From: Piezodorus guildinii
Lineage: Eukaryota > Arthropoda > Insecta > Hemiptera > Pentatomidae
Assembly: GCA_023052935.1 (NCBI GenBank)
Contig: CM041292.1
Coordinates: 82,966,169-83,030,168 of the forward strand
Length of the DNA stretch: 64,000 nucleotides
Reading direction: 5' to 3'
A model generated the notes under the pieces. It was not told the DNA's origin. It did not search any database and was given only the letters and a program-made list of their open reading frames with translations. A program made the translations under genes and the position numbers. Positions 46,833 through 58,325 of this stretch are shown in pieces (positions within the stretch are counted from its first letter, which is position 1; every line of letters begins with the position of its first letter).

Positions 46833-49638
46833 TTAGTGAGCGTCTCTTTGGGATCTTAAAAGGTGTAGGAAAAGATGGGATTTGAATGAGAGAAGGGAAG
46901 AAGCATGGCGAATATGATTAGGTAGGGAATTCCAGAGAGATGCAGAGCGGATATAAAAGGAATTATCAAAAGATTTGGTCCTATGGGTAGGAATGTAAAG
47001 GTCAGAATGGCGTGATCTGGTTTCAAGTGAGTGAATTGAGGATTTGAATTGAAGGATATTGTGAATATATGGAGGATGTTGAGATTTAATGACTTGATAG
47101 AGGTATGTCCCTAGAAAATATTGTCTACGTATGGAAGGTAGGAGCCACTTCAATTCGCTGTATAAGTGGGTTACTGGTGATCTCTTGAAGATACCGAAGA
47201 TAAATCTTATAAACATATTCATAATCCGCTTGAGTCTGTCATCAAGTACAGTCAAGAGGCCCCCATATACCACGCAGCAATAATCTAAGTGGGGGAAAAT
47301 AAGCGAGGAAACCAACATCTTACGGGTGGGAAGTGGGAGGAGGTGACGGGAGCGATGGAAGTACTTAAGAGTATTTATAGTTCGTCTGGAAATTTGAGCA
47401 ATGTGGGGTTTCCAGGAAAGGGTTTGGTCTATGGTAATACCTAGGTTTTTGACAGTGGAACTGAAGGTAATTGGGTGATCGTTTAGGATTAAACTAGGAA
47501 ATGTAGTATTGGCTCTGAGGAGGGAATTGGAACCTATTAGGATGGCCTGAGTTTTCATAGCATTTAACTTTAGTTTATTCTGGGTTGCCCAGGCACTGAT
47601 TCTTTCAAGGTCTTCCTGAATTTTGGTGAATGCTACTAATAACTCAGAAGGAAGGAAAGATAGGTAGATCTGAAAGTCGTCAGCATATAAATGATGGGAG
47701 CAGTGTAGGATTGAATTGGGAAGATCATTGATATAGGAATTGAACAGGAGAGGGGAGATACTTGAGCCCTGGGCCACACCTGCCGAAAGGGCTAAGAAGG
47801 AAGATAGAGGGTAATTAGGAATGGTAACAGCTTGAGTTCTGTTGGAAAGGAAAGACTGGAACCAACGGATTGTGCTATTGGAAAATGATAAAGATTTTAG
47901 TTTGGAAAAAAGGATAGAATGGTCAAGAGAGTCAAAAGCTTTTGTAAAGTCCAGAAGTATGAGCACAGTCAACTTTTTTTTCGTCCATAGCAGTATGAAT
48001 GTCGCTGGTAATTTTTAGGAGAGCGGACTGAGTGGAAAAGCCGGGACGGAAACCAGATTGGAGAGGATCAAGCAGTTTGGAATTTTCGAGGAACTTTGAT
48101 AGTTGAGATTGAACTATTCTTTCGAGTGGTTTAGAAAGGTTTGAGAGGATAGAAATAGGGCGATAGTCTTTAGGGGAAGTGGGGTTAAAGGTTTTATTAA
48201 TAGGGTGTACAATTGCTTTTTTCCAGGAGGTAGGAAATACGGAGTTTTGGAGGGAAAAGTTATATATGTAGAGTAGGATAGGTAAGATTTCGGGAAGGCA
48301 TAATTTTATTAATTTGACAGGTACACCATCAAATCCTATAGAATTGGTGTGGGATTTCATAACCGAGGAAAGGAGGTCAGTAGGTGAGATATCGGAAAAA
48401 TAAAAATTATCGGGATTAAATGAAGGAGCTAGCGGAGAGTCGGAGGGAAGTTGAGGAGAATCGTTTGTGGAAGCAGATGAGAAATATGAATTTAGTTCAT
48501 CGGGTGAGACCTGAAATATTTCAGAGGAAGAGGATTTGCAGAGGGATAGTTTTCGAAGTATTTGCCATTTTGATTTGGAATCAGGTGCTGAGGAGAGGGC
48601 ATCGTGAAAGTATTTAGATTTCGCTTGCCTAATTGCTGTCTGTGTCAGATTGCGGAGTGCCCTAAACGTTTGGTAGTCATCTGTCTGTCTGGTACGTCTA
48701 AAGCGTCTACGGGCTGCCTCACGCCTTTTTTGTAGATCTTTTATATCTTGACACATCCAAGGAGCAGGTCGACGGCGAAAGGTAGTGGTTTTGAGAGGAG
48801 CATGGGAGTCAAGGATACTAAGTAAATTGGAGGTGAGGATGTCTACCATCGAATCGATGGAAGAGCAGGAATATATTTCATACCAGTTTAAGGATTCAAG
48901 GTCGGGTAAAATATTTTCTCGGGTTAGACTATCTAGGTTACGGAAAGATATAGTTTTGGGTAGGAACACTGGAGTTTGGAAATCATATGTTATCTGGATG
49001 AGGTCATGGGATGATAAGAACGGAACCGGCAGTTGGGATGCAGATAGAAGTTTATGTCTTGAATCGATGACATGCAGGTCTAGCCAGGTGTCGGATCTGG
49101 AGAGGTGGTGAGTAGGGCCATATGGGACGATAAATAGATGAAGAGAAAAGAAGAGGTTTTCAAGATATAGTTTTTCACTGGAGTCAATGAGGAGGTTGGT
49201 GTTAAAATCACCACTAATTATGATGTTATTGTACCTGGGAATATATTTGTAAAGGAGAGATTCAAAGGAAGGATCAAAAGGGACCAAAGGAGGGCGATAT
49301 ACTACAGCATACAGGATAGGACGAGTGTTACAGGAGATTGTGACGAAAAGGAATTCGATATGAGGAGAATCGGAATTGAAAGAAACATCTAGGATACGGG
49401 ATTTCAGGCTACAATGGATATACAGACCCACCCCTCCGCCAGTCCGGCCAATCCGGTCATGGCGGAGAAAGGAGTAATTAGGGAGGAAAACAGAAGAGGA
49501 AGGAATATAGGGCTTTAGCCATGTTTCGGTGACTGCGATAATGTGGTAGAAGTTGTGAGTGAAATATTGAAGGAATTCATCAAAATGAGCGGACAAGGAT
49601 TGGGCGTTAACATGACAGGTGGTTAGGACATTAGGCAT
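46833..49638 (-). pseudogene. LINE ORF2: APE endonuclease and reverse transcriptase, one frameshift
   Basis: ORF2 makes the enzyme for target-primed reverse transcription. From Met at 49638 come CHVNAQSLSAHFDEF, IIAVTETWLKP, the RIGRTGGGVGLYI block and ISGDFNTNLL (endonuclease), then WKKAIVHPINK and KDYRPISILSNLSKPLE (RT fingers). The RT palm continues in the next frame: LLDFTKAFDSLDHS, GVAQGSSISPLLF and the catalytic LYADDFQIYL. The only break is a one-base shift at an A8 homopolymer (47974-47981); otherwise about 935 residues are open. The usual endonuclease S-D-H appears as L-S-S-H-D, so the Asp may be lost. The frame ends SQRDAH at 46833. Confidence 0.85.
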
Positions 49639-49934
49639 ACCGGAAAGGAGGTGGGAAAGTAAACAGCGTGTGAAGGGAAGACGCTATGGAATCGACGAGA
49701 TGAACGAAACCTAGTTTTAAAAAAAACATGAATGAATGAAATAAGAATAGTAAAAAGTCCATTTGGAGGAAAACAGTAAAACGAGGAAAACTCCATATCA
49801 AGTAGAATAAGAAAACAAAATAACCTTAAGAGAAAGATAATTGGTAAATAAATATTTCGGGAGAAAGAGAAAACATTAGTGGATGCCAAAATCGATTCCG
49901 GGTCACAGCCAGTAGGTAGACGGGTGCCTAGGAG

Positions 49935-50330
49935 TCAGCCGAAGACGTCCAGATCTTGGGCCTTGTCGATAAAGATGACAGGGTGGCCATCTTCCTTCCA
50001 GCAGCGCACTCTACCGCCAGCAAACCATACATACTTAATTCTTTTCTCCGACCTCTTCTGCCTGGCGAGCCAATACAGATGTCTATTCATCGGAGACATC
50101 TCCTCGCTGAGATAGATTCGGTGAGCATCATTCTCCTGCCATCCTATATCTCGCGTCGAGAAGTCTCTCTTGACTTTTCTATTTCTCACCAGTTCGTCGC
50201 GCATCGATTGCCTCACGAATCGGGCGATAACAGAAGGCGGTCTCGGGTCATCCTTTTTTGGCCGGCGCCTCTCCACCGAGTCTAAGTCCCCCGCTGTGAT
50301 TTTTATCCCCAGGCCCGCTGCACGGATAAA
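49935..50330 (-). pseudogene. LINE ORF1, C-terminal part with FP25K-like domain
   Basis: The frame ends at 49935. It carries AAGLGIKITAGDLDSVERR, then DDPRPPSVIARFV, AHRIYLSEEMSPMNRHLYWLARQ and KRIKYVWFAGGRVRC. This matches the order and residues of the C-terminal domain shared by LINE ORF1 proteins and the baculovirus FP25K family (Baculo_FP_C; nucleic-acid binding). It is a chaperone/RNA-binding partner of ORF2. The N-terminal half is missing because of 5' truncation. The residues upstream of about 50335 (start MVASLLKVST) are host sequence read through. Confidence 0.75.
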
Positions 50331-50600
50331 AATCTTTATATATTTATTTAAAGAGAAATATTTCTGCTGAACACTGCTAATGAGAAAAGTGACAAAATCT
50401 ATTAGTGGGACGAAGGTGGCCTTAAATCGAGTAGAAACTTTAAGTAGAGAAGCTACCACAACAAAGCCTTACCCTTAAACTATTTAGCAAAGCTTATCTG
50501 ATAAGATGGCTTTACCTAATAAGTCAGTAAGGAAAGGGATTACTCAGCTTTTCATTTAAAAAGAACTATTAATAATATTTCTGAGAATATACTTTTTTTT

Positions 50601-50998
50601 TACTTTCAATTAAGTTATATATGAAATATATAGTAAGGGAAAGTTACTGATAAAAATCGGATAAATATAAAAATTGAATGAATACGATATCCGAATAAAG
50701 GAGAAAAGTGTAAACATATTTTTTTCTGAAATTTTGGTGTTTTTTAAACAATAATATAGGCATAAAACCTACTGTTGGAAAGCTAAAGATTTTAGAAAAA
50801 TTATTATCTTATACACAAAATTGTAAAAGTTAATAGAGAGTGATGAAAAGCCGATAAAACTAACTGATTGTCATAGATGGTTATATAATAGATCATTTAA
50901 TAACACATATGTTTCTGTTGAAATTCAATGTAATTCATTCTTTAACAATTTATTTTTATCTCTAAGTGTATTTAAAAATTCTTAAATTGGTGGAATAT
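50601..50998 (+). repeat. Family A element, copy 8 (deleted)
   Basis: Left end tactttcaattaagttatat and a partial right half (tggaaagctaaagatttta; tgattgtcatagatgg). The middle is deleted. Confidence 0.6.
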
Positions 50999-51104
50999 AC
51001 TTAGATTGGAAAAATACTTAAATTTGGTGATAACACAAGAAAAATAGGCATTTTAAACAATACTTAACCTACACTAAATTGAATAAAAGAAGAATTCTAT
51101 ATAT

Positions 51105-51442
51105 TTTCTCATCGTTGTCCTGAGTCTTCTTTTGGTTCAATATTTGTAAGATATATATTTGGCTGTTTCACAAAAGAAGTTTATTGATTTATTTTTTTTA
51201 CTTTCACACCAACAAGGTTACTCGTGCATAGAACACCTACAGGATGGCCGATGAAATGTTGATTTGACACATCAAGCAAATTAAGACGACACTGCTGATG
51301 AAATGGTGTAAGAGTATTCATAGGTAAATATGAATGGTAGGTACTTGAAAATGGCCTTAGAGGCTGAAACGCTGTAAGAGGTGAAAGAAAAAAAATATAT
51401 CAATAAACTTCATTTGTGAAACGGCCAAATGTATATCTTACA
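51105..51442 (+). mobile_element. Foldback element with hammerhead-like motif, copy F5
   Basis: Flanked by aattctatatat at 51093-51104 and 51443-51454 (12-bp duplication). A 37-bp leader is followed by arms of about 65 bp at 51142-51207 and 51380-51442 (gtttattgatttattttttt; ggctgtttcacaaaagaag). Between them lies CTTGAAAATGGCC at 51344-51356, then GGCTGAAACG at 51362-51371, a decayed hammerhead-like core. Same plan as F1-F4. Confidence 0.65.
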
Positions 51443-51959
51443 AATTCTATATATGCTTGTATTTTCATGATTTAATCATTCTGATAATATTTTAGTAGTA
51501 TTCCCTATTAAATCTATAGGGTGCACTCAAACAGAGGACATAAGAAAATCTTGGTGAAAGATTTCACCTATTAATGTTGTTGTTTTTTTCAATATATTTT
51601 TCAAAATTCAACTACTGCTAATTAAAAAAAAAAAATTGTACCAATATTAAAAATTGTATAGCCCTTGGAGTCTTCTTGGACTCAGTACTTAGTTAGGAAT
51701 TTGGTAGTTTCTGTAGGGAGTACATTAAATTCTAAATTGATTGTGATATCTTATATATATATTGGGTTGGCAAATAAGTCTTTTCAATTGGGATGAAATA
51801 AAACTTGATGTATTATAGACAAACAATTCATTTTAATGTACAATATATTGACAATTATTTAATATGATTTTTCCCATATTTCTACTAACTGTGTAATGTA
51901 TGTTCAAAGAATGTCTGGGGTTCATATAAAAGTACTAGGTTTAGTAGTTTTATACACAC

Positions 51960-51962
<3 letters not shown>

Positions 51963-52029
<67 letters not shown>

Positions 52030-52040
52030 TATATATATAA
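51963..52040. repeat. (TA)n microsatellite
   Basis: About 31 uninterrupted TA units to 52024, then interrupted TA repeats. Open frames over it (YIYIYI) are artefacts. Confidence 0.95.
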
Positions 52041-52539
52041 ATTGTGCAAGACATGACATTTTTTCAAATAAATATATATTCCATTTCAGAAAAAATTTGA
52101 TGGTTGTGAAAAGAAGTGATGCCGGTTGTGAAGTCAAGTTGACACCAGATTCTCCCTCTAATTCAGGTGTAATGGGTGCCAACTTTATGTCAGCTGGATG
52201 AACACCACATGACACTTGCTATTATTTGGTGTAAGTTTATGATATGTGAGTATAAATACATATAACATTTGGAGCATCAGGGTCCTTTGGGCTGATATCT
52301 AATTTCGAAGTTAAAAGCCGCAATCTACCTATCTAAAATAATGTAACTTTATTAGTTTTAAAATATCTTTCAGAGTTTTTGTTAGATAGCTGATAGCTGC
52401 CTGCATACTTGACATGATAACTGTTGGTATCTGCAGGCTAGGCTTACCATCCAGGCCTCGAAAATGGTTCCTTACATAAGTGAGCAGTTCTAACATTGCA
52501 ACAGTATTTATCAGAGGAGAGTATTAATTTAGCTCAAAT

Positions 52540-52680
52540 TCATCCAAACAGGACGGGCTATTTTATAGCATACTCAAGTGTAGGAAGATCAAGTTACTGT
52601 GCGACCGCCAAGAAATAAATTTCGCCATGTCCTGAGGGGACTCGAACAGGCTCCCTTGACATTGTTAAGGTCCTTATATA
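52540..52680 (-). repeat. Possible tRNA-derived SINE fragment
   Basis: On the minus strand, aaggaccttaacaatgtcaa is followed by a good B-box, TGTTCGAGTCCCC. The A-box is weak and no second copy was seen. Confidence 0.35.
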
Positions 52681-52689
52681 TTATTCATA

Positions 52690-54455
52690 AAATCTGTGGG
52701 GTTTGTTTGCCAAAACGTATTTGTAGTCCCATTGGGAGAGTAGGTAAAAGGTTCTTCTAAAGCTTAACATGTACTTTTATTTACCAATAAGGTTTGAGTT
52801 CTGGCGGAAAACTACACTCTGGTTTGTCTCACAATATATTATGAATTATGAACCTTATAATGTTGAATCTAATTTTACTACTGATAGCAATAGCTCGTAA
52901 AAAATAAAACTCTCAAAATCACATCATATGAAAAGTATTATATTTTGTATTAAGTATTAAGTATTATATTATATTTTATTTTGATGTAATCTGGGTTTTA
53001 AGGAAGTCTTCTTATCAGAAACGGGTAGCTTTGTGGTCTCCTTTTGGTAGTGAAATGCGTGTTGTCATGATAAAGAGGGTGATCCAACACCTGGAAATGT
53101 AACCCAGCTCGTGAAAATGGTTGTCAGCACTCGTAGGCAATGCTTCAAGAGCTATAGCAATCTCTCACAGACATTGATTTTAAAAATAGAAAAAAATACC
53201 TTAACATTGCTTATGTTACGTTTTTTGGAAGACCAGACCATGGAGCATCGTTGATGTCAAAATTTTTGGAACGAACTTTACAAATAATTAAAGCGAAACA
53301 AAATGATTCATTAGCCAATTAAACATTTAATATAAATATAATTACTGTGACTACTACCTTTTTACATAAAATAACAATAAATTGGGTATATACAAAACCT
53401 GTTCCGTATGAAGTTGTCCAGTACACTATTATTGATTTCGACTCAACCCCTTGGGCAGCTCTTGTAAATTATGAGACATGCTAATCCTACAACGCATTCA
53501 TTTAAATAAATTGACTGAGGGGGGAAATACATTTTGGTTTGTAGATGTCCTGCTTTTCCCGACTCCCGAACCTATGTCTATCACTGTCACTTAGTACACC
53601 GATGCAATATCCGCTTCAGCTGAATGCGAAGACTCTATTTTAAAACTTTCACTTACTATTTCAAATAGCAAAACATTCGTCAAATTGGGTGCATTTCAGG
53701 TACTGATACAATACAGGTTGCGTTTATATAAGCGGTAGAATTTGAGGAATAGTTGTCACCAATTTTTAAAGAGCTCTGTCGTTGAGAATGGATAGAGGAA
53801 ATTAAGGTCATATGATGATCAGTGAACTGAAACATTATGCGTGAAATCAAATATTAAAGAAATCATTGTAAATATGTACTCGTATTTTATGAGAAATAGT
53901 TATGACAGATTTATCGAACCACTGCAACCACTTAATTAATAGGATGTGTGAAAAACGTGTTTCTTTATAAAATCTTACTTATTAGCTTATGTGGGATAAC
54001 TAATATGAAAAGAGGAGAGTTATAGAAAATAAATTATATTTTATAAACGATGATGTTAATGTTATTAAAGTTTATGATTTTAAACGTATCATTATAATAT
54101 CTAGTTCTAATCCATAATAACCAAAAACAAAAATAACCAACTAAACCAAAAACATATTAGTTTCTCTTTAATATAATGCGATATAAAATGTTCTTAAGAC
54201 AATTATAGTAGCAGAGAAGGAAAATATATTGAAATTTGGAAACAGTTGATGTGTTTTCAATTTGATTTCTCTCAGTGGTTGCATAAGGCTCTCTGTGTAG
54301 TTTTAAATACTAACGAAAATCAGGACAATAAAAAAAATGTCTATTTCTCATTGAATCGGCGATTAGCTTCAATGCATAATGATTGCTGCACAACACTTAC
54401 CGAGTTCGTAAGGAAGAAAATCCTAAATGTATAGTAGGACTTGTTTTGAGCATTT
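52690..54455. other. No gene recognised
   Basis: AT-rich, with no domain-bearing frame. A candidate upstream GT25 exon was looked for here and not found. Confidence 0.4.
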
Positions 54456-55318
54456 TTACTTTCACTTACGTACAAATGTAAAAACTTGTTTTCGAAAATT
54501 TAATACTTTCTATTATAATATACACTTAACATCAAAAAGCGAGGAACACCATAAAATTCTTTTAAAAAAATGAAATAACCAACCATAAGGTAGTGTAGTG
54601 TTATTTCTCATTTAAAGGTGCAGTATGAAGTCAATAGAAAACAAGAAAATTTCAAGGAGGAAATAGGCTGTTGGCGTGATAAAACAAATTAGTGAAAAAA
54701 TTTCCTGAGTTCAAACGAAAACGTCCCGCGAAAAGGTCTGTGGGTGTGTTTATGTGCTCAATATATCCCGAAATTGACAGGTTCTTTCAAAATGGAATTT
54801 CAAATTTTAGAATATAAGCATATGCCTGAGATGTTACAGCAAAATTTTCAAAAAAGCTGAAAAATGGTTCTAACGATTTTGAAAAGATAACCAGTGATTG
54901 TGTCTTCTACTACAATATATAAATTTGATAAGTAAATAATTATTATCAATAAAGTACTATTATCTTTATATATTATATTCTACAACTGGTTGTTATCTTT
55001 TGTTCTATAGCCCTGATGAAAGTCTAAAATTTAGGCAATCGTTGGCACAAAATAAATTACGTTTTCTACTTTTGTTGACTGCACCCCGCAATCAACTTCT
55101 CCCTTTTAATGTATTTTAATATGTTGTAGGTTTCATTATGATTGGAATATTCTGACAGAGCTTAAATGCGGATATTTTGAATTTACCTCGTAAGTATCTT
55201 AAATTTTGTAGATACGAAAAAATTCAACGTTTCAGTTTGTTAAAATTGATAAAAAACGGGTAAAGAGTCGAACAAATTTAATAACCAACTAAAAGAAAAA
55301 AGAGCAAATATGTATGTG

Positions 55319-55357
<39 letters not shown>

Positions 55358-55647
55358 TCTTTAAACAGAAAAATAGTTAAGTACATTGGAAAGCTAATGT
55401 CTTTAGAAAAAAAGTTATCTTGCATAAAAAGCTATAAAACGTAATGTATGAAGACGAAAAGCGCATATACTTAAGTGATTGTTTCAGGTAATAATATAAT
55501 AGATTATTTAATGAAACACGTGTTTCTATCGAAACTCAATATAATTCTTTAACCTTTTTTCACATTTAACTTTATTTAAAAGGTCTTAAATTGATTTTAA
55601 CAACATAGGTAAGCAAAAGTCGTGTGATGCGCGTACCAGATTTTTAA
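54456..55647 (+). repeat. Family A element, copy 9, with an insertion
   Basis: Left end tactttcacttacg, right end cataggtaagcaaaagtcgt followed by gcgcgtaccagattttta. It is interrupted at about 54887-55105 by sequence holding a hammerhead-like CCCTGATGAAAGTC motif, and contains a GT/TA microsatellite at 55313-55352. Confidence 0.65.
54887..55105 (+). mobile_element. Insertion with hammerhead-like remnant (F7)
   Basis: Lies between two adjacent parts of a family A copy. It contains CTGATGA at 55013-55019, a TCTAAA/TTTAGG stem and CAATCGTTGGC in the place of GAAACGTTGGC. Short inverted ends (gataaccagt against actggttgttatc at 54985-54997). No clear duplication. Confidence 0.4.
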
Positions 55648-55659
55648 TATCGGTTATAT

Positions 55660-56365
55660 TTGATATCAAAATCTTCTGTATCCTTTAAAGTTGATAATTG
55701 AAACTCCTGATAATCAAACTTTTTTGACAATTTAGAACTAAATTATTTGTTCTCCCCAAATAAAACATTAATTTCTATTATCATCAGATCTGCATGTACA
55801 TAATTACTTTTGTGAATTAATATACCCTCAAATCATTTTGAATCAACCTACTAAAAAGCGTACAACGATTAGATAACGGCTAAGCCGTATAAGAGAAGTC
55901 ATTATCATTCCTACAGATTCGGATCCCATTTTTATTGGATCGGTCACGTTGAAATGTGCTGACAATCAAAAAAAGAAAGAATTGCTTTTAGGGATAGAAG
56001 TAATCTGAAGGAAAAGGGATCTCCACAATAATTCTTTGACTACTTTGGGAAGTTTAATTAAAAGTTCAAAAGTTACCCAACTGCTATCGATCACGTGGCA
56101 GTTAAAAAGGGAAAAGATCAGATGAAACAAGCGACGCTCAGGGAGACAAGTGCTCCCTCGAATATCTAGGTATTGGATCTCGGCTGCTATTGTGTACCTT
56201 CGGGAAATCAATTGGTGCGTCAAATTGACTGACAGTGAATCGCTTTTTAAGCATGTTGTACTTATCCTGTTTACTGCTCAGCTTTACGATATATAATAGC
56301 AGAGGGCGGGGTGGATGAATGGGTTAGCGCGTAGTCCAGCAACAACAGATGACCAGAAATATAGA
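55660..56365. other. No gene recognised
   Basis: An 85-residue minus frame (55966-56223) has no domain signature. No repeat family identified. Confidence 0.4.
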
Positions 56366-56370
56366 ATTTG

Positions 56371-56563
56371 TTATTTATTTAACGCCGCTTTATGGTACTG
56401 TGGCTAATCGGACGATGCTACATTAGGAGTCCTAAATTTTACTTAGGATAGGGATCTTTAACGAATTCCTGACATTGCACAGGACCTTTTTACGTCCCCA
56501 CCGAAGGACGGCCTAACTTTGGATTTTCTACTCCCATTAAAAAATACTAGGATCACCTGCGGA
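56371..56563 (-). repeat. SINE family C, truncated copy
   Basis: 3' body of family C (aatcggacgatgctacatta; ctactcccattaaaaaat). The tRNA-like head is absent. Confidence 0.65.
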
Positions 56564-56569
56564 TCACAT

Positions 56570-58105
56570 CAACTGTTAATAACCTTGTAGTTCTTACTAA
56601 AATATGAAATTAAATAGCGACTTTTACTAGCATAAGGCTTGATATGAATATTTGGTAGAAGGTTTTAAAACTTTTAGACCAGTTTTCCTTTGAAATTCTC
56701 TAAAGAAAACACACATTTAGACTGCAAGAAAACTTGGAATGGTTAATGAGGCAAAGAAAATACAATATGAATCTGTATTTCAGTGGAATAATAAGAAAAA
56801 CATGTCCTATAACATACCTGGTTGGTCATTACACCAGTTTCCGAGGAAAGTTCGGAAGTCCTTGAGAATAACAATATTCAAAGAACATAATACGAATATT
56901 CGTCCTAAAGAATCTTTCCTGTTTTTCTCTAAGAATATATATTTTAACAACTGGTTGCATCGGTATATGAACAATTATAAAAGCACTAAAATAAATACAA
57001 AGATAAAATACCCAATTTAATAAATACATATTTGTTTATTTCTGGATTGAGACTCTGTTATAAACAAAATTTGGGTCAAAGAATCATGCATATTTGAACG
57101 TGAAAGGTATCGGAACCATATAACCCAAAATCATGATTTCTTCTTCTATATTATAAGAGAAGTATATTCTATTATAAGAATATTTTATAAGAGAAGTACT
57201 CACATATTTTGATTTATGTATAAGATTAAAATGATAAGAATCAAACAAGTATGAGAGTTTACTTTTTTTATATTTCGTTATATTTAATATTCAAAATAGA
57301 GGTTATACAATTTTAGCGTGGCATAAAACAGCAGCTGAAAACTAAATAACCTATCTGGAGCCTCGGTGTTTTGGCAATCAGTTAGAGCATGTATCCCACT
57401 CGACACTAAGTAATTGCTACCAGCGATTCTCGTTTCCACATTGATGGCATTAATTTATCAATTATCCCAAATTATAAGTCTCGCCTTTAATAATAGAAAT
57501 GGAAAACACAATCAGTAATTGAAAGATGTTTTTATAAAAGTTGAGATGCGATCCAATTACTTGGAATAAAGTCAGACGGAATTAAATCCGGATTATCATG
57601 TGCTATTCGTAAAGTTTGATGATAAATATGTTTATATGGAATTTTAATTAAATTCATTTTCTACTTTCTACTCGACAGTATTCTTAAAATCTTCATTTCT
57701 TCTTTCTTTGTCCAGAACAAACTTAGCAATGTTGTAGCCGATTTCGCTCGAACCACGTAATTTTCCTTATATGATAAAATCCGTTTTCACACTGACAAAA
57801 GTTTTAATCCTTCCATTTTCTTCGATTCTCGATATTCATACAATTTGTTTGAAAAGGAGATTTCCTGGTAATCTTCTGATTTAAAATAGTTGTTGGAGTA
57901 GTTTCTAAATGCGTGGCAAATCACTATAATGTAGTTATTTCATATATGTTTATATTCATAGTTCCTTTCTGGTTTCGACCGTGTTTTCAATTTTTCAGCA
58001 GACAGGTGTTCGGAACCAGAATACAACAATGAAGATAAAAGTTATACAGTCCGTGGAAGCCTTAAGAAATATTTATTTAATATTTACTAGCTAATTAACT
58101 ATTTT
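56570..58105. other. No gene recognised
   Basis: AT-rich. A 93-residue plus frame at 56739-57020 has a basic, hydrophilic composition but no recognised domain. Confidence 0.4.
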
Positions 58106-58110
58106 TTGTA

Positions 58111-58325
58111 TTGTTTATTCATTCAACGCCATTTTATAGTATTGTGGCCAATCGGTGCCAAGCATCAATGGGTGCCCTAAATTTTGTCTATCCAGGTGTA
58201 AAGAGGATTAAGATCTTTATCGACTACCTGACATCACACAGGCTCTGTACCACGATTTTACGTTCCCTCTGAAGGACGGCAAAACGAAGGATTTCCTGGT
58301 GCTTTTAAAATATCCTAAGGCTGTT
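58111..58325 (-). repeat. SINE family C, diverged copy
   Basis: Shares the 'ctaaattttgtctatccagg' and 'tgacatcacacaggctctg' blocks with the reference copy. The head is lost. Confidence 0.65.

Larger units (their letters stand above)
46487..50335 (-). mobile_element. Nearly intact CR1/L2-like LINE with (TTA)n tail
   Basis: Minus-strand non-LTR element of about 3.85 kb. From 5' to 3' it has the end of ORF1, a ~300-bp spacer, ORF2 (endonuclease plus reverse transcriptase), a ~350-bp 3' UTR and a (TTA)n tail at 46487-46500. The microsatellite-type tail, in place of poly-A, and the ORF2 layout without RNase H suggest the CR1/L2 superfamily. The 5' truncation lies inside ORF1 near 50335, where composition falls back to AT-rich host DNA. 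A target duplication was not resolved. It is in the sense orientation of the GT25 gene. Confidence 0.8.

Noticed and set aside
48420..49111. Plus-strand frames of 65 and 108 residues
   Set aside because: They are antisense shadows of the LINE ORF2.
49956..50370. Plus-strand frames of 109 and 66 residues
   Set aside because: They are antisense shadows of the LINE ORF1 fragment, whose minus frame has the recognisable domain.
51896..52215. Frames of about 100 residues across 51.9-52.2 kb
   Set aside because: They are created by the (TA)n microsatellite (YIYIYI repeats).
56739..57020. 93-residue basic open frame as a host exon
   Set aside because: No splice sites or conserved domain were seen, and the opposite strand is also open. 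Composition alone is not enough.
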